Positions 27,337-36,105 of a DNA stretch of 64,000 nucleotides are shown one piece after another; position 1 is the first letter of the stretch, and each line of letters begins with the position of its first letter. Source of the stretch: an uncultured Prevotella sp. (GTDB lineage: Bacteria > Bacteroidota > Bacteroidia > Bacteroidales > Bacteroidaceae). A program made the position numbers and the translations under genes. The notes beneath the pieces were generated by a model. It made no database searches and had not been told where the DNA came from. It worked only from the letters and a program-made list of their open reading frames with translations. Where the stretch lies: positions 186,001 through 250,000 of the forward strand of contig CAMVUM010000001.1 of the NCBI GenBank assembly GCA_947170725.1, read 5' to 3'.

Positions 27337-27344
27337 CAAATGTA
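27337..27344 (-). promoter_or_regulatory. -7 promoter box of the GH127-led cluster
   Basis: The minus strand reads TACATTTG, 57 nt before the GH127 start. No consensus -33 TTG is found, which could mean activator dependence. Confidence 0.4.
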
Positions 27345-27516
27345 CAATAAAAATACGAGATAACGCACCGTATGAATGAATAAAATGCTATTCCAACAGA
27401 GGAATGGCGGGGGCGTTATTACTCAGTGCAGGGCTGACAGAGACGTTTTTGCTGCTTTTTGGCGTCTATAAAGAAAAAAATATGATTGTGGAAGCGGTGG
27501 TTTGTCTAAAATTTTG

Positions 27517-27524
27517 TATATTTG
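27517..27524 (+). promoter_or_regulatory. -7 promoter box of the YitT gene
   Basis: TATATTTG matches TAnnTTTG, 50 nt before the ATG at 27575. The TTG spacing is not canonical. Confidence 0.45.
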
Positions 27525-27574
27525 CTGCATATTCATTTAATCGTATTATGGAAAGATATTAATTCTATTATCAT

Positions 27575-28585
27575 ATGGAAAGTTTTTCAGAAAGACTAAA
27601 ACGTTTTTGCAGTCCGGCCGGACATCTGGACTGGTGGCTGTCGTGGGCGGGCGTCTTCATCGGATGTTTCATCATGGCTGCCGGATTTGTGTTTTTCATC
27701 AATCCTTATAATATTGTGCCGGGTGGTGTCTATGGCGCGAGTATCGTGTTGCACAACCTGTTCCCTTCAATTCAGGTAGGAACGTTCGGCTATATGTTTG
27801 ATATTCCGTTATTGATACTTTCTGCATGGCTGCTTGGAGCGAAACTCGGGTCTCGAACTCTTGTGGCTGCAATGACTACACCGCTTATAATGAATGTCAT
27901 GTCGGCGCTTGTCTACCCCACGAGTGATGCCCTCCATCAGCTCGACCCAGCTCAGTTGCTGGGTGGATGTATGGACATGACGGACCATTTGATGCTCACG
28001 AGTATTGTCGGTGCGACTCTGATAGGTATCGGACAGGGTATTGTGGTTCGCAATCAGGCGACAACGGGCGGCAGCGATATTGTGGCGATGATACTCCAGA
28101 AGTACTGCCATATTCGGTTCTCTGTAGGAATAATGATGGTCGATGCGTTAGTTGTGTGCTTCGGACTGGTGGTCATCGGCTTTGGCGTCGGCAGTCCTGA
28201 CGGCACGTCAAGTCCATCGTGGTTGCTTTCGTTTTATTCGCTGATTTCGATATTCGTCTCTGCCCGCGTGCTGGCATACGTCATCAATGGTGCGAAGGAC
28301 GACAAATTGCTCTTCGTCATCAGTGAGAAGAAGATGGTGGAACTACACCGTTTCATCCTGAAGGACCTCGACCGTACGGCCACATGCATCAAGAGTAGCG
28401 GACTTTATACCGGTGCGGAGAAAGAGATGCTTTTTCTTGTTGTGAGTCATAAGGAAGTCACGGCTGTCAAAAGCAAGATAAAGGAGGTCGACCCACGGGC
28501 CTTTGTCGTGGTCACCGATGCTTACGATACGTTCGGAGAAGGCTGGAAACAGCTGCCCTCAGCCGACGAGGTGCAGCCGGAATAG
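27575..28585 (+). CDS. YitT family membrane protein
   Basis: The 336-aa product has five to six predicted membrane segments in the first 230 residues (for example WAGVFIGCFIMAAGFVFFI, then FGYMFDIPLLILSAWLLGA), including the NPYNIVPGGVYG family motif. A cytoplasmic DUF2179 domain follows (about 245-325, with GLYTGAEKEMLFLVV). Members are inner-membrane proteins of unknown transport function. It is a single gene facing cdsA, with a long shared terminator between them. Confidence 0.88.
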   Translation: MESFSERLKRFCSPAGHLDWWLSWAGVFIGCFIMAAGFVFFINPYNIVPGGVYGASIVLHNLFPSIQVGTFGYMFDIPLLILSAWLLGAKLGSRTLVAAMTTPLIMNVMSALVYPTSDALHQLDPAQLLGGCMDMTDHLMLTSIVGATLIGIGQGIVVRNQATTGGSDIVAMILQKYCHIRFSVGIMMVDALVVCFGLVVIGFGVGSPDGTSSPSWLLSFYSLISIFVSARVLAYVINGAKDDKLLFVISEKKMVELHRFILKDLDRTATCIKSSGLYTGAEKEMLFLVVSHKEVTAVKSKIKEVDPRAFVVVTDAYDTFGEGWKQLPSADEVQPE

Positions 28586-28595
28586 GAGAGGGAAA

Positions 28596-28695
28596 AGGAG
28601 AAAAAGGAATAAAGAAGGAGATAAAAGGACATATGTATTGTTGCTTGAACTAAGACAATTGTCCTTTTATCTCCTTCTTTATTCCTTTTTCTCCT
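28596..28695. terminator. 36-bp perfect inverted repeat, bidirectional terminator
   Basis: The arms 28596-28631 and 28660-28695 are perfectly complementary (purine-rich left arm, pyrimidine-rich right arm) with a 28-nt loop. It lies between the convergent yitT-like and cdsA genes. Confidence 0.8.
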
Positions 28696-28701
28696 CTTTG
28701 T

Positions 28702-29550
28702 TTAGAACAGGGTCAGCGTATAGAGATATACCACTGCGGCCGGAATGGCGATCAGTGAAGAGTCAAACCGGTCGAGCATACCGCCGTGGCCGGGAAGTAT
28801 CTTGCCGCTGTCCTTGATACCGAGAGTGCGCTTGAAGAGGCTTTCAACGAGGTCACCCCATGTTCCGAAGACAACAACGACAAGCCCAAGACCAATCCAT
28901 TCATACATGCTCAGAGACAGATCGTTCACTCCATAGCTGTCGGTTAAATGCCATATCAGTGCGGCTACGGCCATTACGAACACAGCTCCACCAATCGAAC
29001 CTTCCCAACTTTTTCCTGGACTGATGCGGGGAAACAGCTTGTGGCGTCCAAAAAGTGAGCCACAGCAATAGGCGCCTGTGTCGTTCAACCATAGGAATAC
29101 AAATACGCTGAGCGGCATCAGATAGGTATAGACAACGCCTTCTGGTGTCGCGCGGAAAGCAAGTACATTGAGCAGCGAGAATGGGAGGGCGACATAAATC
29201 TGCGCCATCATCGTGTATGCCCAATTGTTGATGGGGTCGGGATTCTTCGCGTACAGCTCGGCCACAAGCAGATATACTATAGTCACGAGATAGGGAATAA
29301 ACACCGTTGATGGTGTCAGACTGCTACAGAAGCCGGTCATGGCGAAAAATAGATAGACGCCTGCCACGGTGGATATAAAGCGGTTGGTGTCCACGCCTTT
29401 ACGCATGTTCACAAGACCAGTGAATTCCCATACGGTCAGCCCCGTGACGAGGGCGAAGAGCAGCGCCATGGCCGTGTGGTTTATGAAGCACACCACGATG
29501 GCAGCAACAAAGAAGACACCCGTAATGGTGCGTACTATGAAGTTTTTCAT
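28702..29550 (-). CDS. cdsA: Phosphatidate cytidylyltransferase
   Basis: The 282-aa integral membrane protein carries the CdsA signature near the C-terminus (RTLGIKDSGKILPGHGG then MLDRFDS) and the conserved SPGKSWEGSIGG segment. It makes CDP-diacylglycerol from phosphatidic acid and CTP, the branch point of phospholipid synthesis. Eight hydrophobic segments are visible. It follows ftsH by 49 bp and is probably the last gene of an rsfS-ftsH-cdsA operon. Confidence 0.95.
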   Translation of the reverse strand: MKNFIVRTITGVFFVAAIVVCFINHTAMALLFALVTGLTVWEFTGLVNMRKGVDTNRFISTVAGVYLFFAMTGFCSSLTPSTVFIPYLVTIVYLLVAELYAKNPDPINNWAYTMMAQIYVALPFSLLNVLAFRATPEGVVYTYLMPLSVFVFLWLNDTGAYCCGSLFGRHKLFPRISPGKSWEGSIGGAVFVMAVAALIWHLTDSYGVNDLSLSMYEWIGLGLVVVVFGTWGDLVESLFKRTLGIKDSGKILPGHGGMLDRFDSSLIAIPAAVVYLYTLTLF

Positions 29551-29599
29551 ATCGTTGATACTTTTCTTTTGTTGTATGTCAACACCTCTTCCGTCGGCC

Positions 29600-31675
29600 T
29601 TAAGCCTTGCGGTCAGAAACGTCTAAGGCGTCTGTAGCCGACTCATTGCCGTTATTTCCGTCTTCGGGATTGTTTCCGTTTTGTTCAGCCGCCTGTCGTG
29701 CCAGCTCTTCAGCGCGGCGTTCCGCCATTGCTTCGGCCTCGGCACGCTGTTGGGCTTCGAGCAGCTCTTCGGCGCGGCTCGTCCACGGGCGCTTGCCAAA
29801 GATGGCCTCCACGTCTTCGGCGAAGATGACTTCGCGGCTCACCAGCAATTCCGCCAACTGTGCGTGACCCTCGCTGTGTTCGTTGAGGATACGCTTGGCA
29901 CGGTCATACTGCTCGTTGATCATCCGGAGAACCTCATCGTCCATTATCTTGGCTGTGGTTTCGGAGTAGGGGCGTTGGAAATTATATTCGTTGTTGTTAT
30001 AATAACAGATATTAGGCAACTTGTCGCTCATGCCGGCAAAGGCAATCATTCCATAAGCGCTTTTTGTTACACGTTCCAAATCGTTCATAGCTCCGGTGGA
30101 GACTTTTCCGGTGAAAAGCTCTTCTGCTGCACGGCCTCCAAGTGTTGCACACATTTCGTCGAGCATTTCGTCCTTGGTTGTTATGGCTCGCTCCTCAGGT
30201 AAATACCATGCGGCTCCGAGAGCTCGTCCGCGTGGAACTATGCTCACTTTGACAAGTGGGTTGGCGTGTTCCGTAAACCATGATATAGTGGCATGGCCAG
30301 CCTCATGTATTGCAATGGTCCGTTTTTCGCTGTCGGTCATGATCTTTGTCTTCTTTTCCAAACCGCCGATGATGCGGTCAACGGCATTGAGGAAATCCTG
30401 TTTTCCTACGGTCTTGCTGTCATGGCGTGCGGCGATTAGGGCTGCTTCATTGCAGACATTGGCGATGTCGGCACCCGAGAATCCCGGTGTCTGACGTGCA
30501 AGATAGTCAATGTCGAGCGTCTCGTCTGTCTTTATAGGCTTCAGATGAACTTTGAAAATGGCTTTACGTTCGTTGAGATCAGGTAAATCAACGTGTATCT
30601 GGCGGTCGAAACGTCCGGCGCGCATCAGAGCCGAGTCAAGTATGTCGGCACGGTTGGTGGCCGCGAGGATTATCACTCCGCTGTTGGTGCCGAATCCGTC
30701 CATTTCCGTGAGTAGTGCGTTGAGCGTATTTTCACGTTCGTCGTTGCCTCCCATGGCTGGATTTTTGCTGCGGGCACGTCCCACAGCGTCAATTTCGTCG
30801 ATGAATATGATACATGGAGATTTCTCCTTGGCCTGTCGGAAGAGGTCGCGTACGCGGCTTGCACCAACACCAACAAACATTTCCACAAAGTCGCTTCCGC
30901 TCATTGAGAAGAACGGAACGCCAGCTTCACCGGCCACTGCTTTGGCCAACAGGGTCTTTCCGGTGCCAGGAGGGCCGACGAGAAGTGCTCCCTTGGGTAT
31001 CTTTCCGCCCAGCTCGGTATATTTCTGAGGATTCTTTAGGAAATCGACAATCTCCTGTACTTCCTGCTTGGCGCCGGCTTGTCCGGCGACGTCCTTGAAT
31101 GTCACCTTTATCTCTCCGCCGTTCTCATACATTTTCGCCTTGCTCTTGCCGACGTTGAAGACGCCTCCTCCTCCTCCGGCACCTCCTCCCATTCGGCGCA
31201 TGATGAATATCCAGACGGCGATGATGATAACCAATGGCAGGAGGTTGTATATCATCATGTTGATGAAGTTATTCTCCTTCTTGTTGTCATAGCTATAGTC
31301 ACCAGTGAACTTTTTCTGCTGACGGGCATTGTTGACAAACTGTTCCACTTGGTCGACGGAGCCGAACTGCACCGAGACGGAAGGCTCCTTCCCAGTCTGC
31401 TCCACTCCTTTCTTGAATACTTCGCGTATGTGTTCGGGCTTGACATACATCTGGAGTGTGTTTTGTTCCTTGTTGACCACAATCTTTGAGGCATAGCCTT
31501 TGTCTACCATGGTCTGGAACTGCTGATAGGATGCTTCCGTCTTTATACTGGAGTTTTCTGTTCCTCCTTGTGTGAAATAGATTCCCAGCAGGACTATTCC
31601 GGCGATGATATATATCCAGTTCATGTTGAACTTCGGCATATTCATCTTTGGGTTGTTCTGATTGTTGTTGTCCAT
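29600..31675 (-). CDS. ftsH: ATP-dependent zinc metalloprotease FtsH
   Basis: The start at 31675 ([13 protein letters not shown]) gives 691 aa, and the longer frame upstream overlaps rsfS and is rejected. Order: a first membrane segment ([15 protein letters not shown]), a periplasmic domain, a second membrane segment ([18 protein letters not shown]), a glycine-rich linker, an AAA module with Walker A GPPGTGKT and Walker [10 protein letters not shown], a second region of homology ending AGRFDRQI, and the zinc site HEAGH. It degrades membrane and short-lived regulatory proteins. The C-terminal tail is Glu/Asn rich, as usual in Bacteroidales. Confidence 0.97.
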   Translation of the reverse strand: MDNNNQNNPKMNMPKFNMNWIYIIAGIVLLGIYFTQGGTENSSIKTEASYQQFQTMVDKGYASKIVVNKEQNTLQMYVKPEHIREVFKKGVEQTGKEPSVSVQFGSVDQVEQFVNNARQQKKFTGDYSYDNKKENNFINMMIYNLLPLVIIIAVWIFIMRRMGGGAGGGGGVFNVGKSKAKMYENGGEIKVTFKDVAGQAGAKQEVQEIVDFLKNPQKYTELGGKIPKGALLVGPPGTGKTLLAKAVAGEAGVPFFSMSGSDFVEMFVGVGASRVRDLFRQAKEKSPCIIFIDEIDAVGRARSKNPAMGGNDERENTLNALLTEMDGFGTNSGVIILAATNRADILDSALMRAGRFDRQIHVDLPDLNERKAIFKVHLKPIKTDETLDIDYLARQTPGFSGADIANVCNEAALIAARHDSKTVGKQDFLNAVDRIIGGLEKKTKIMTDSEKRTIAIHEAGHATISWFTEHANPLVKVSIVPRGRALGAAWYLPEERAITTKDEMLDEMCATLGGRAAEELFTGKVSTGAMNDLERVTKSAYGMIAFAGMSDKLPNICYYNNNEYNFQRPYSETTAKIMDDEVLRMINEQYDRAKRILNEHSEGHAQLAELLVSREVIFAEDVEAIFGKRPWTSRAEELLEAQQRAEAEAMAERRAEELARQAAEQNGNNPEDGNNGNESATDALDVSDRKA

Positions 31676-31736
31676 ACTATTGTTGTTAGGTGACTGATGG
31701 AGCCCGTCGGCAGCTTGGTCTACGGGAGCGTCTGAC

Positions 31737-32096
31737 TTAGTCAATATCAGGGATGTTGGTGATGGATGCGTCCTCCCAAAGGTGTTCGATGTCGTAGTAT
31801 TCGCGGACATCCGGCAGGAAAATGTGAACCATGACGTCGCCGTAGTCCATTGCAACCCACTGGGCGTTTGTAAGTCCGACCGTCTTAACGGGTTTTTCGC
31901 CAGCGTTAATGCGTACATATTCGCTGACGGAATCGGCCACGGCTTCAACTTGTGCCGGCGATGAGCCTTGGCAAATCACGAAATACCGGCAGATTGCTCC
32001 TTCTATGTTATTCAAGTCTGCTATTACGATGTTGTTGCCTTTTTTCTCCTGTATGCCATTTATAATGGCTTGAACCAAATTGTTTGTTTGTTCCAT
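31737..32096 (-). CDS. rsfS: Ribosome silencing factor RsfS (Iojap family)
   Basis: The 119-aa product has the complete Iojap/RsfS domain, with the segments ICRYFVICQGSSPAQVEAVAD and WVAMDYGDVMVHIF. It binds ribosomal protein uL14 and blocks subunit joining under starvation. It is the first gene ahead of ftsH (61-bp gap) and sits behind a consensus promoter. Confidence 0.95.
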   Translation of the reverse strand: MEQTNNLVQAIINGIQEKKGNNIVIADLNNIEGAICRYFVICQGSSPAQVEAVADSVSEYVRINAGEKPVKTVGLTNAQWVAMDYGDVMVHIFLPDVREYYDIEHLWEDASITNIPDID

Positions 32097-32127
32097 TTAT
32101 ATATATAATGTGCGTTATAATTGCCCG

Positions 32128-32157
32128 CAAAGGTAATGTAATTCAGAGTAACGGCAA
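32128..32157 (-). promoter_or_regulatory. Promoter of the rsfS-ftsH-cdsA operon
   Basis: On the minus strand TTG (32157-32155), a 19-nt spacer and TACCTTTG (32135-32128) form a full Bacteroidetes promoter, 31 nt before the rsfS start. Confidence 0.85.
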
Positions 32158-32206
32158 AATAAATTGGCATTTATTAGCAATTTCGGACCCGTCACGACTA
32201 TAACTG

Positions 32207-32244
32207 AAAGCGGCGAACGGAGCTTTTGCTCTATTCGCCGCTTT
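32207..32244 (-). terminator. Terminator downstream of tRNA-Gln
   Basis: Perfect 11-bp arms 32207-32217 and 32234-32244 with an extra AGC/GCT step inside the loop. It begins 5 nt after the tRNA 3' end. The T tail is weak. Confidence 0.65.
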
Positions 32245-32249
32245 ATTGT

Positions 32250-32319
32250 TGGGATACTCGGACTCGAACCAAGAATGACAGGACCAGAATCTGTAGTGTT
32301 ACCATTACACCATATCCCA
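32250..32319 (-). tRNA. tRNA-Gln (anticodon CUG)
   Basis: The 70-nt cloverleaf folds fully: acceptor arms TGGGATA/TATCCCA, D arm GTGT...ACAC, T arm CTTGG/CCGAG with loop TTCGAGT. The anticodon loop TTCTGGT places CTG (plus-strand 32285-32287) as anticodon, reading CAG. The anticodon stem ACAGA/CCTGT has one A-C mismatch at its loop-closing pair. No CCA is encoded. A consensus promoter lies just upstream and a hairpin just downstream, so it is a single-gene unit. Confidence 0.93.
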
Positions 32320-32360
32320 ATTTTTCAAGTTGCTTTCAGTTTGTTTCCCGATTGCGAGTG

Positions 32361-32390
32361 CAAAGGTACTACATTTTTTGAAACTAACAA
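32361..32390 (-). promoter_or_regulatory. Promoter of tRNA-Gln
   Basis: On the minus strand TTG (32390-32388), a 19-nt spacer and TACCTTTG (32368-32361) match the consensus exactly, about 41 nt before the mature tRNA 5' end. Confidence 0.85.
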
Positions 32391-32594
32391 AACTTTTGCC
32401 GACTTTTTTTTATTTTTGGCCTGTTTTTTGTTTGTTTCCTGCCTGTTTCAGGCGTGTTTGCGTGGATTTGGCAGGAGGTTTTATGGTATATGGACAAATG
32501 AGGTAGTGGATTTCGGGCAGAAGTATAAACGGACACAAGTGAGCTGTCAATGAGAATAGCAGCCAATGGATATAATGGTAACTGTCATGTCTGC

Positions 32595-32635
32595 AAAAAA
32601 ACAGCCCACGAAACCTTTGGGGCATCGTGGGCTGT
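32595..32635 (-). terminator. Terminator of the DUF349 gene
   Basis: Perfect 11-bp arms 32601-32611 and 32625-32635 (ACAGCCCACGA and complement), followed on the minus strand by six T. It lies 73 bp after the DUF349 stop. Confidence 0.85.
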
Positions 32636-32707
32636 GTTGATAGCAATGCAGCTATCGTTATTGAGACTAACTATCTCTTTTAGCTTTGTGTGTCTGTCAG
32701 ACCGCTC

Positions 32708-34579
32708 TTATTCCTTGTTTTCGGCGTTGATAGCCTTGATCTTTTCACGAACAAGATTCATTTCGTCTTTCAGTTTCTGAACCTTGCGGTTCATTTCGTC
32801 GATGAGGCTATTGCCTTTCTTGCTTGAAGCATTGAGGAAACCGATGTTGTTTTCGTATGTCTGCACTTCGCTGCGTATGGCTTCATATTGGCGCATCAGG
32901 CGTGCGCGCTCGTTGTCGAGAGCGTTTTCGCCTTGTTCTGCCACGTTCTTCAGCTTATTCTTGAAGTTTGACAGGCGTCGACGTGCAACACTGATATTCA
33001 GTTCCTTGTATATATTGTTCAGGATGTTGTGATATTCCTCATAGAGCTTGTCTTTCTCCTTGTATGGCACATGTCCTATGGCATTGTATTCCTCAACGAG
33101 TTTCTGAACAGCTTCCTGTGTCGCTTCTGCTGCATTTTCAAGGAGAGCCTGTAGTTTGGCTATCACCTCACGCTTAAGTTCCAGATTCGTGTGTTCCTCG
33201 CTTCGCTGTCCGGCGTTGGCGGAATTGCGTGCTTCGAAGAAGTGGTTGCATGCTCCGAGGAATTCTTCCCATAGCTGGTCGCCCAACTTTTTGGGTACGG
33301 TTCCTATGGTCTTCCATTCTTTTTGCATGGCCATCATCTTGTCTGATGTGGACTTCCAGTCCGTGCTGTCCTGCAGAGCCTTGGCTTTTTCCACAAGTGC
33401 ACGCTTGCGATCGGCGTTATTTTTGAATGTTTCTTTGAGTGTCTTGAAGTATTCCGCCTTGCGTCCGAAGAAGTCGTCGCAGGTTGCACGGAATCGCTCG
33501 AATATCTTGACATTCATTTTTTGTGGGGCAAATCCTATGGTTTTCCATTCGGCCTGCACCTCGATGATTTCTTTTGTATGGCGTTCCCAATCGTTGGTTC
33601 CTTTGTTCTCCTCGGCTGCGATAGCCTCCACCTTTTCACAGAGTGCCGTCTTGCGTGCCAGATTTTCCTCTTCCTTGGCTCGCAAGTCTTCAAAGTGCTG
33701 CTGGTGACGCTTGTTTATGACAGTCGATGCGGCCTTGAAGCGGGTCCATATTTCTTCTCTCAGCTCCTTGTTTACAGGGCCTGTCTCGCGATATTCCTGA
33801 TGGAGTTTCTGTAGCTGGTGGAAAGCGCTGATGAGGTCTTCCTCTTCTGCCAGTTTTTCGGCAGCCTCGCAAAGGCGTGTCTTGGCCTCCAGATTCTTCT
33901 TGAAGTCATATTCACGTGCTTCGCTGTTCAGCTTGAGCAGATCATAGAACTGCTCGACATAGAGCTGATAGCTGCGCCATACCTCGTTGGCACGTGCAGG
34001 CGGAATGTTCTTTATTTCTTTCCATTCCTGTTGCAGGGCTTTGAATTCCTGATATGATTTGTTGGCTTCTTCGGGTGAAGTCACCATAGCCTTGATTCTC
34101 TCAATGATGTCCAGCTTGCGCTTGAGGTTTTCCTCTTTCTCAGCTTCTTGTTCCTTGAAGATACGTGTGCGCTTTTCCTTGACAATGCTCATTTCGGCCT
34201 TAAACGCTTCCTCACACTCGTCGGGCACTATCTGATAGCTCTCCGGATCGCCTCCGCCGTCGATGTATGCCTTGTGGGCAGCCTCACGTTCGGCTGTGAG
34301 CATTTTGTAGAAAGCCGTCTTCAGCAGGTCGATTTCCTCCTTTACGGGAGGTTCTTCGCTGTGTGCGATTTCCTTAACTCTTTCGAGCACTTCCTTCTTT
34401 GTCGTGTAGACCTTGCGGAACGTTTCCTCTACGGGAGCAACAGTTCCCTCTGAAGCATTGTCTACCTGGTCGGTTGCCTCTTCCATTGCATTTCCGGCAA
34501 CGGTATCAACGGTTTCCACCACGTTTTTCACGTCTTCTGTCTTGCCCATTTCGAGGGCATTTTCTTGAGAGTCCATCAT
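32708..34579 (-). CDS. DUF349 repeat protein
   Basis: The 623-aa, highly charged and mostly helical cytoplasmic protein has an acidic N-terminal 60 residues. It is followed by tandem DUF349 units (about 75 residues each), recognisable by repeated patterns such as LQQEWKEI, LHQEYRETGPV, VQAEWKTIGFAPQ, MQKEWKTIGTVPK and YNAIGHVPY. The C-terminal 60 residues form a predicted coiled coil. Bacteroidetes carry one such long DUF349 protein. Its function is not established. It is monocistronic with its own terminator. A candidate TAAGTTTG box lies on the minus strand at 34743-34736. Confidence 0.85.
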   Translation of the reverse strand: MMDSQENALEMGKTEDVKNVVETVDTVAGNAMEEATDQVDNASEGTVAPVEETFRKVYTTKKEVLERVKEIAHSEEPPVKEEIDLLKTAFYKMLTAEREAAHKAYIDGGGDPESYQIVPDECEEAFKAEMSIVKEKRTRIFKEQEAEKEENLKRKLDIIERIKAMVTSPEEANKSYQEFKALQQEWKEIKNIPPARANEVWRSYQLYVEQFYDLLKLNSEAREYDFKKNLEAKTRLCEAAEKLAEEEDLISAFHQLQKLHQEYRETGPVNKELREEIWTRFKAASTVINKRHQQHFEDLRAKEEENLARKTALCEKVEAIAAEENKGTNDWERHTKEIIEVQAEWKTIGFAPQKMNVKIFERFRATCDDFFGRKAEYFKTLKETFKNNADRKRALVEKAKALQDSTDWKSTSDKMMAMQKEWKTIGTVPKKLGDQLWEEFLGACNHFFEARNSANAGQRSEEHTNLELKREVIAKLQALLENAAEATQEAVQKLVEEYNAIGHVPYKEKDKLYEEYHNILNNIYKELNISVARRRLSNFKNKLKNVAEQGENALDNERARLMRQYEAIRSEVQTYENNIGFLNASSKKGNSLIDEMNRKVQKLKDEMNLVREKIKAINAENKE

Positions 34580-34735
34580 TTAAACCTTTTTAGTCGATGA
34601 TTCGTTTTGGATTTTCTTTCCGGCTGCCTGTTTGGCGTTATAACGTCTTTTTACCGTTGAACGCGCTTCCGGCTTTGCCGTCTTTTGGCGCTCCGTCATT
34701 AACGGAAAGCTGTCACTAATGTATCAATTTTGCCA

Positions 34736-34743
34736 CAAACTTA
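34736..34743 (-). promoter_or_regulatory. -7 promoter box of the DUF349 gene
   Basis: The minus strand reads TAAGTTTG. It lies 156 nt upstream of the ATG at 34579 and no -33 TTG is evident, so this is a weak call. Confidence 0.35.
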
Positions 34744-34796
34744 CGTAAAAATATTGTAATTGCCTAAACTTCAAGCGTTTTTTTTCACTTTTACGG

Positions 34797-35723
34797 TCAA
34801 ATGAGCCTCTTGTGACGGAAAATCCACCAGAATATGGCAGAGATGCCGACAGAAAGAACCAGGGCTATGGCAAAACCGAAGCGGCTGTTCTCCATTCCGT
34901 TGATGAGGTTCATTCCGAAGAGGCTTGCGATGAGCGTAGGGAACATCATGAGAATGGATACGGATGTGAGCGTTCGCATGACCGTATTCATATTGTTGTT
35001 GATGATGCTCGAATAGGTGTCCATTGTCGATTCGAGAATGTTCGAATAGATGTTTGTCGTCTCCCGGGCCTGCGTAATCTCGATGTTGACGTCTTCGATG
35101 AGGTCGGCGTCCAGTTCGTCTATCTGCAACTTGAACTTCAGCTTCGAAAGCAGCGTCTCATTGCCGCGGATGGACGTGATGAAATATGTGAGCGAGTCCT
35201 GAAGCCGGCTAAGGCCGATGAGCGACTCGTTGTTGACTTCACGATCGAGATTGCGCTTGGCTTTTTCGATGAGGCTGTTGATCTGCTTGAGTCGCTTCAG
35301 ATACCAGACGGCAGAGGATAGGAACAGGCGGAAAATCATGTCCACGTGGTCGGTGAAGCCTTCTCCGCGCTTCTGCTGGTAGCTGACGAAATCTATCATC
35401 ATGTTAGTCTCATAGTAGCAGACAGTGATGGTCACGTCACGTTTGTGGATGATACCGAGCGGAACGGTGGTGTAAGGCGTCCGCGAGCGTATTTCCTTGA
35501 CGTATGGGATACGCAGGATTATGAGCATCCAGCCGTCGTCGTATTCATAGCGGGCACGCTCGTCAGTATCGCTGATGTCCGAGAAGAAGTAGTCGGGAAT
35601 CTTGAATCGTTTCTCCAGTTCTTCCTGATCCTCCTCGGTGGGACATGTCACTTGTATCCAGCAGTTGGGCTGCCACTCCTCGAGGGTGGTGAGCCCTCCG
35701 GTTGTGTTCCAGTAAGTCTTCAT
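34797..35723 (-). CDS. corA: CorA family divalent metal transporter
   Basis: The start is set at 35723 (MKTYWNTTGG) because a strong ribosome-binding site GGAGGATT lies 7 nt upstream. This gives 308 aa. A long cytoplasmic alpha/beta funnel domain (about 1-245) precedes two C-terminal membrane helices. The GMN signature (FGMNL) lies at the end of the first helix and a basic RHKRLI tail at the end. CorA pentamers import Mg2+ and sometimes Co2+ or Ni2+. A TACCTTTG box on the minus strand at 35872-35865 is the likely promoter element. Confidence 0.92.
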   Translation of the reverse strand: MKTYWNTTGGLTTLEEWQPNCWIQVTCPTEEDQEELEKRFKIPDYFFSDISDTDERARYEYDDGWMLIILRIPYVKEIRSRTPYTTVPLGIIHKRDVTITVCYYETNMMIDFVSYQQKRGEGFTDHVDMIFRLFLSSAVWYLKRLKQINSLIEKAKRNLDREVNNESLIGLSRLQDSLTYFITSIRGNETLLSKLKFKLQIDELDADLIEDVNIEITQARETTNIYSNILESTMDTYSSIINNNMNTVMRTLTSVSILMMFPTLIASLFGMNLINGMENSRFGFAIALVLSVGISAIFWWIFRHKRLI

Positions 35724-35864
35724 AATTGCTAATCCTCCGTTTTTTGCGAACAAGAAACAAGCGCGGCGGATTAGCTCTTCCGGAGCTATCCACGGCACCT
35801 AAAATGTTAAGTTCTCCGCGTGATAATCGTCCATAAATTCTTATTTGATTTTACTTTTGCGATG

Positions 35865-35872
35865 CAAAGGTA
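35865..35872 (-). promoter_or_regulatory. -7 promoter box of corA
   Basis: The minus strand reads TACCTTTG, about 140 nt upstream of the corA start. No canonical -33 TTG is seen. Confidence 0.5.
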
Positions 35873-36105
35873 AGAAAAAAGTTGTAAACAGCCGCCCAAA
35901 CACATTAAAAATCGAATAAGAATGAAACATTCAGCCAGCCTCTATATGGTGTCGTACCCTCATAATGGAATGTCGGCTGACATGTTTCATGCCCCCTGAA
36001 ATGCCTCCGCAGCCATGTTCCCGTGAGTCCTGATAAAATGGAAATGAGGACCGGAGTAAGCCAACAGGCAATACGTCCGGTCCTCATAGTTAATAAGCAC
36101 AGGCT

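Noticed and set aside
31676..31948. N-terminal extension of ftsH
   Set aside because: It overlaps rsfS, encodes no conserved sequence, and the internal Met at 31675 gives the normal FtsH N-terminus.
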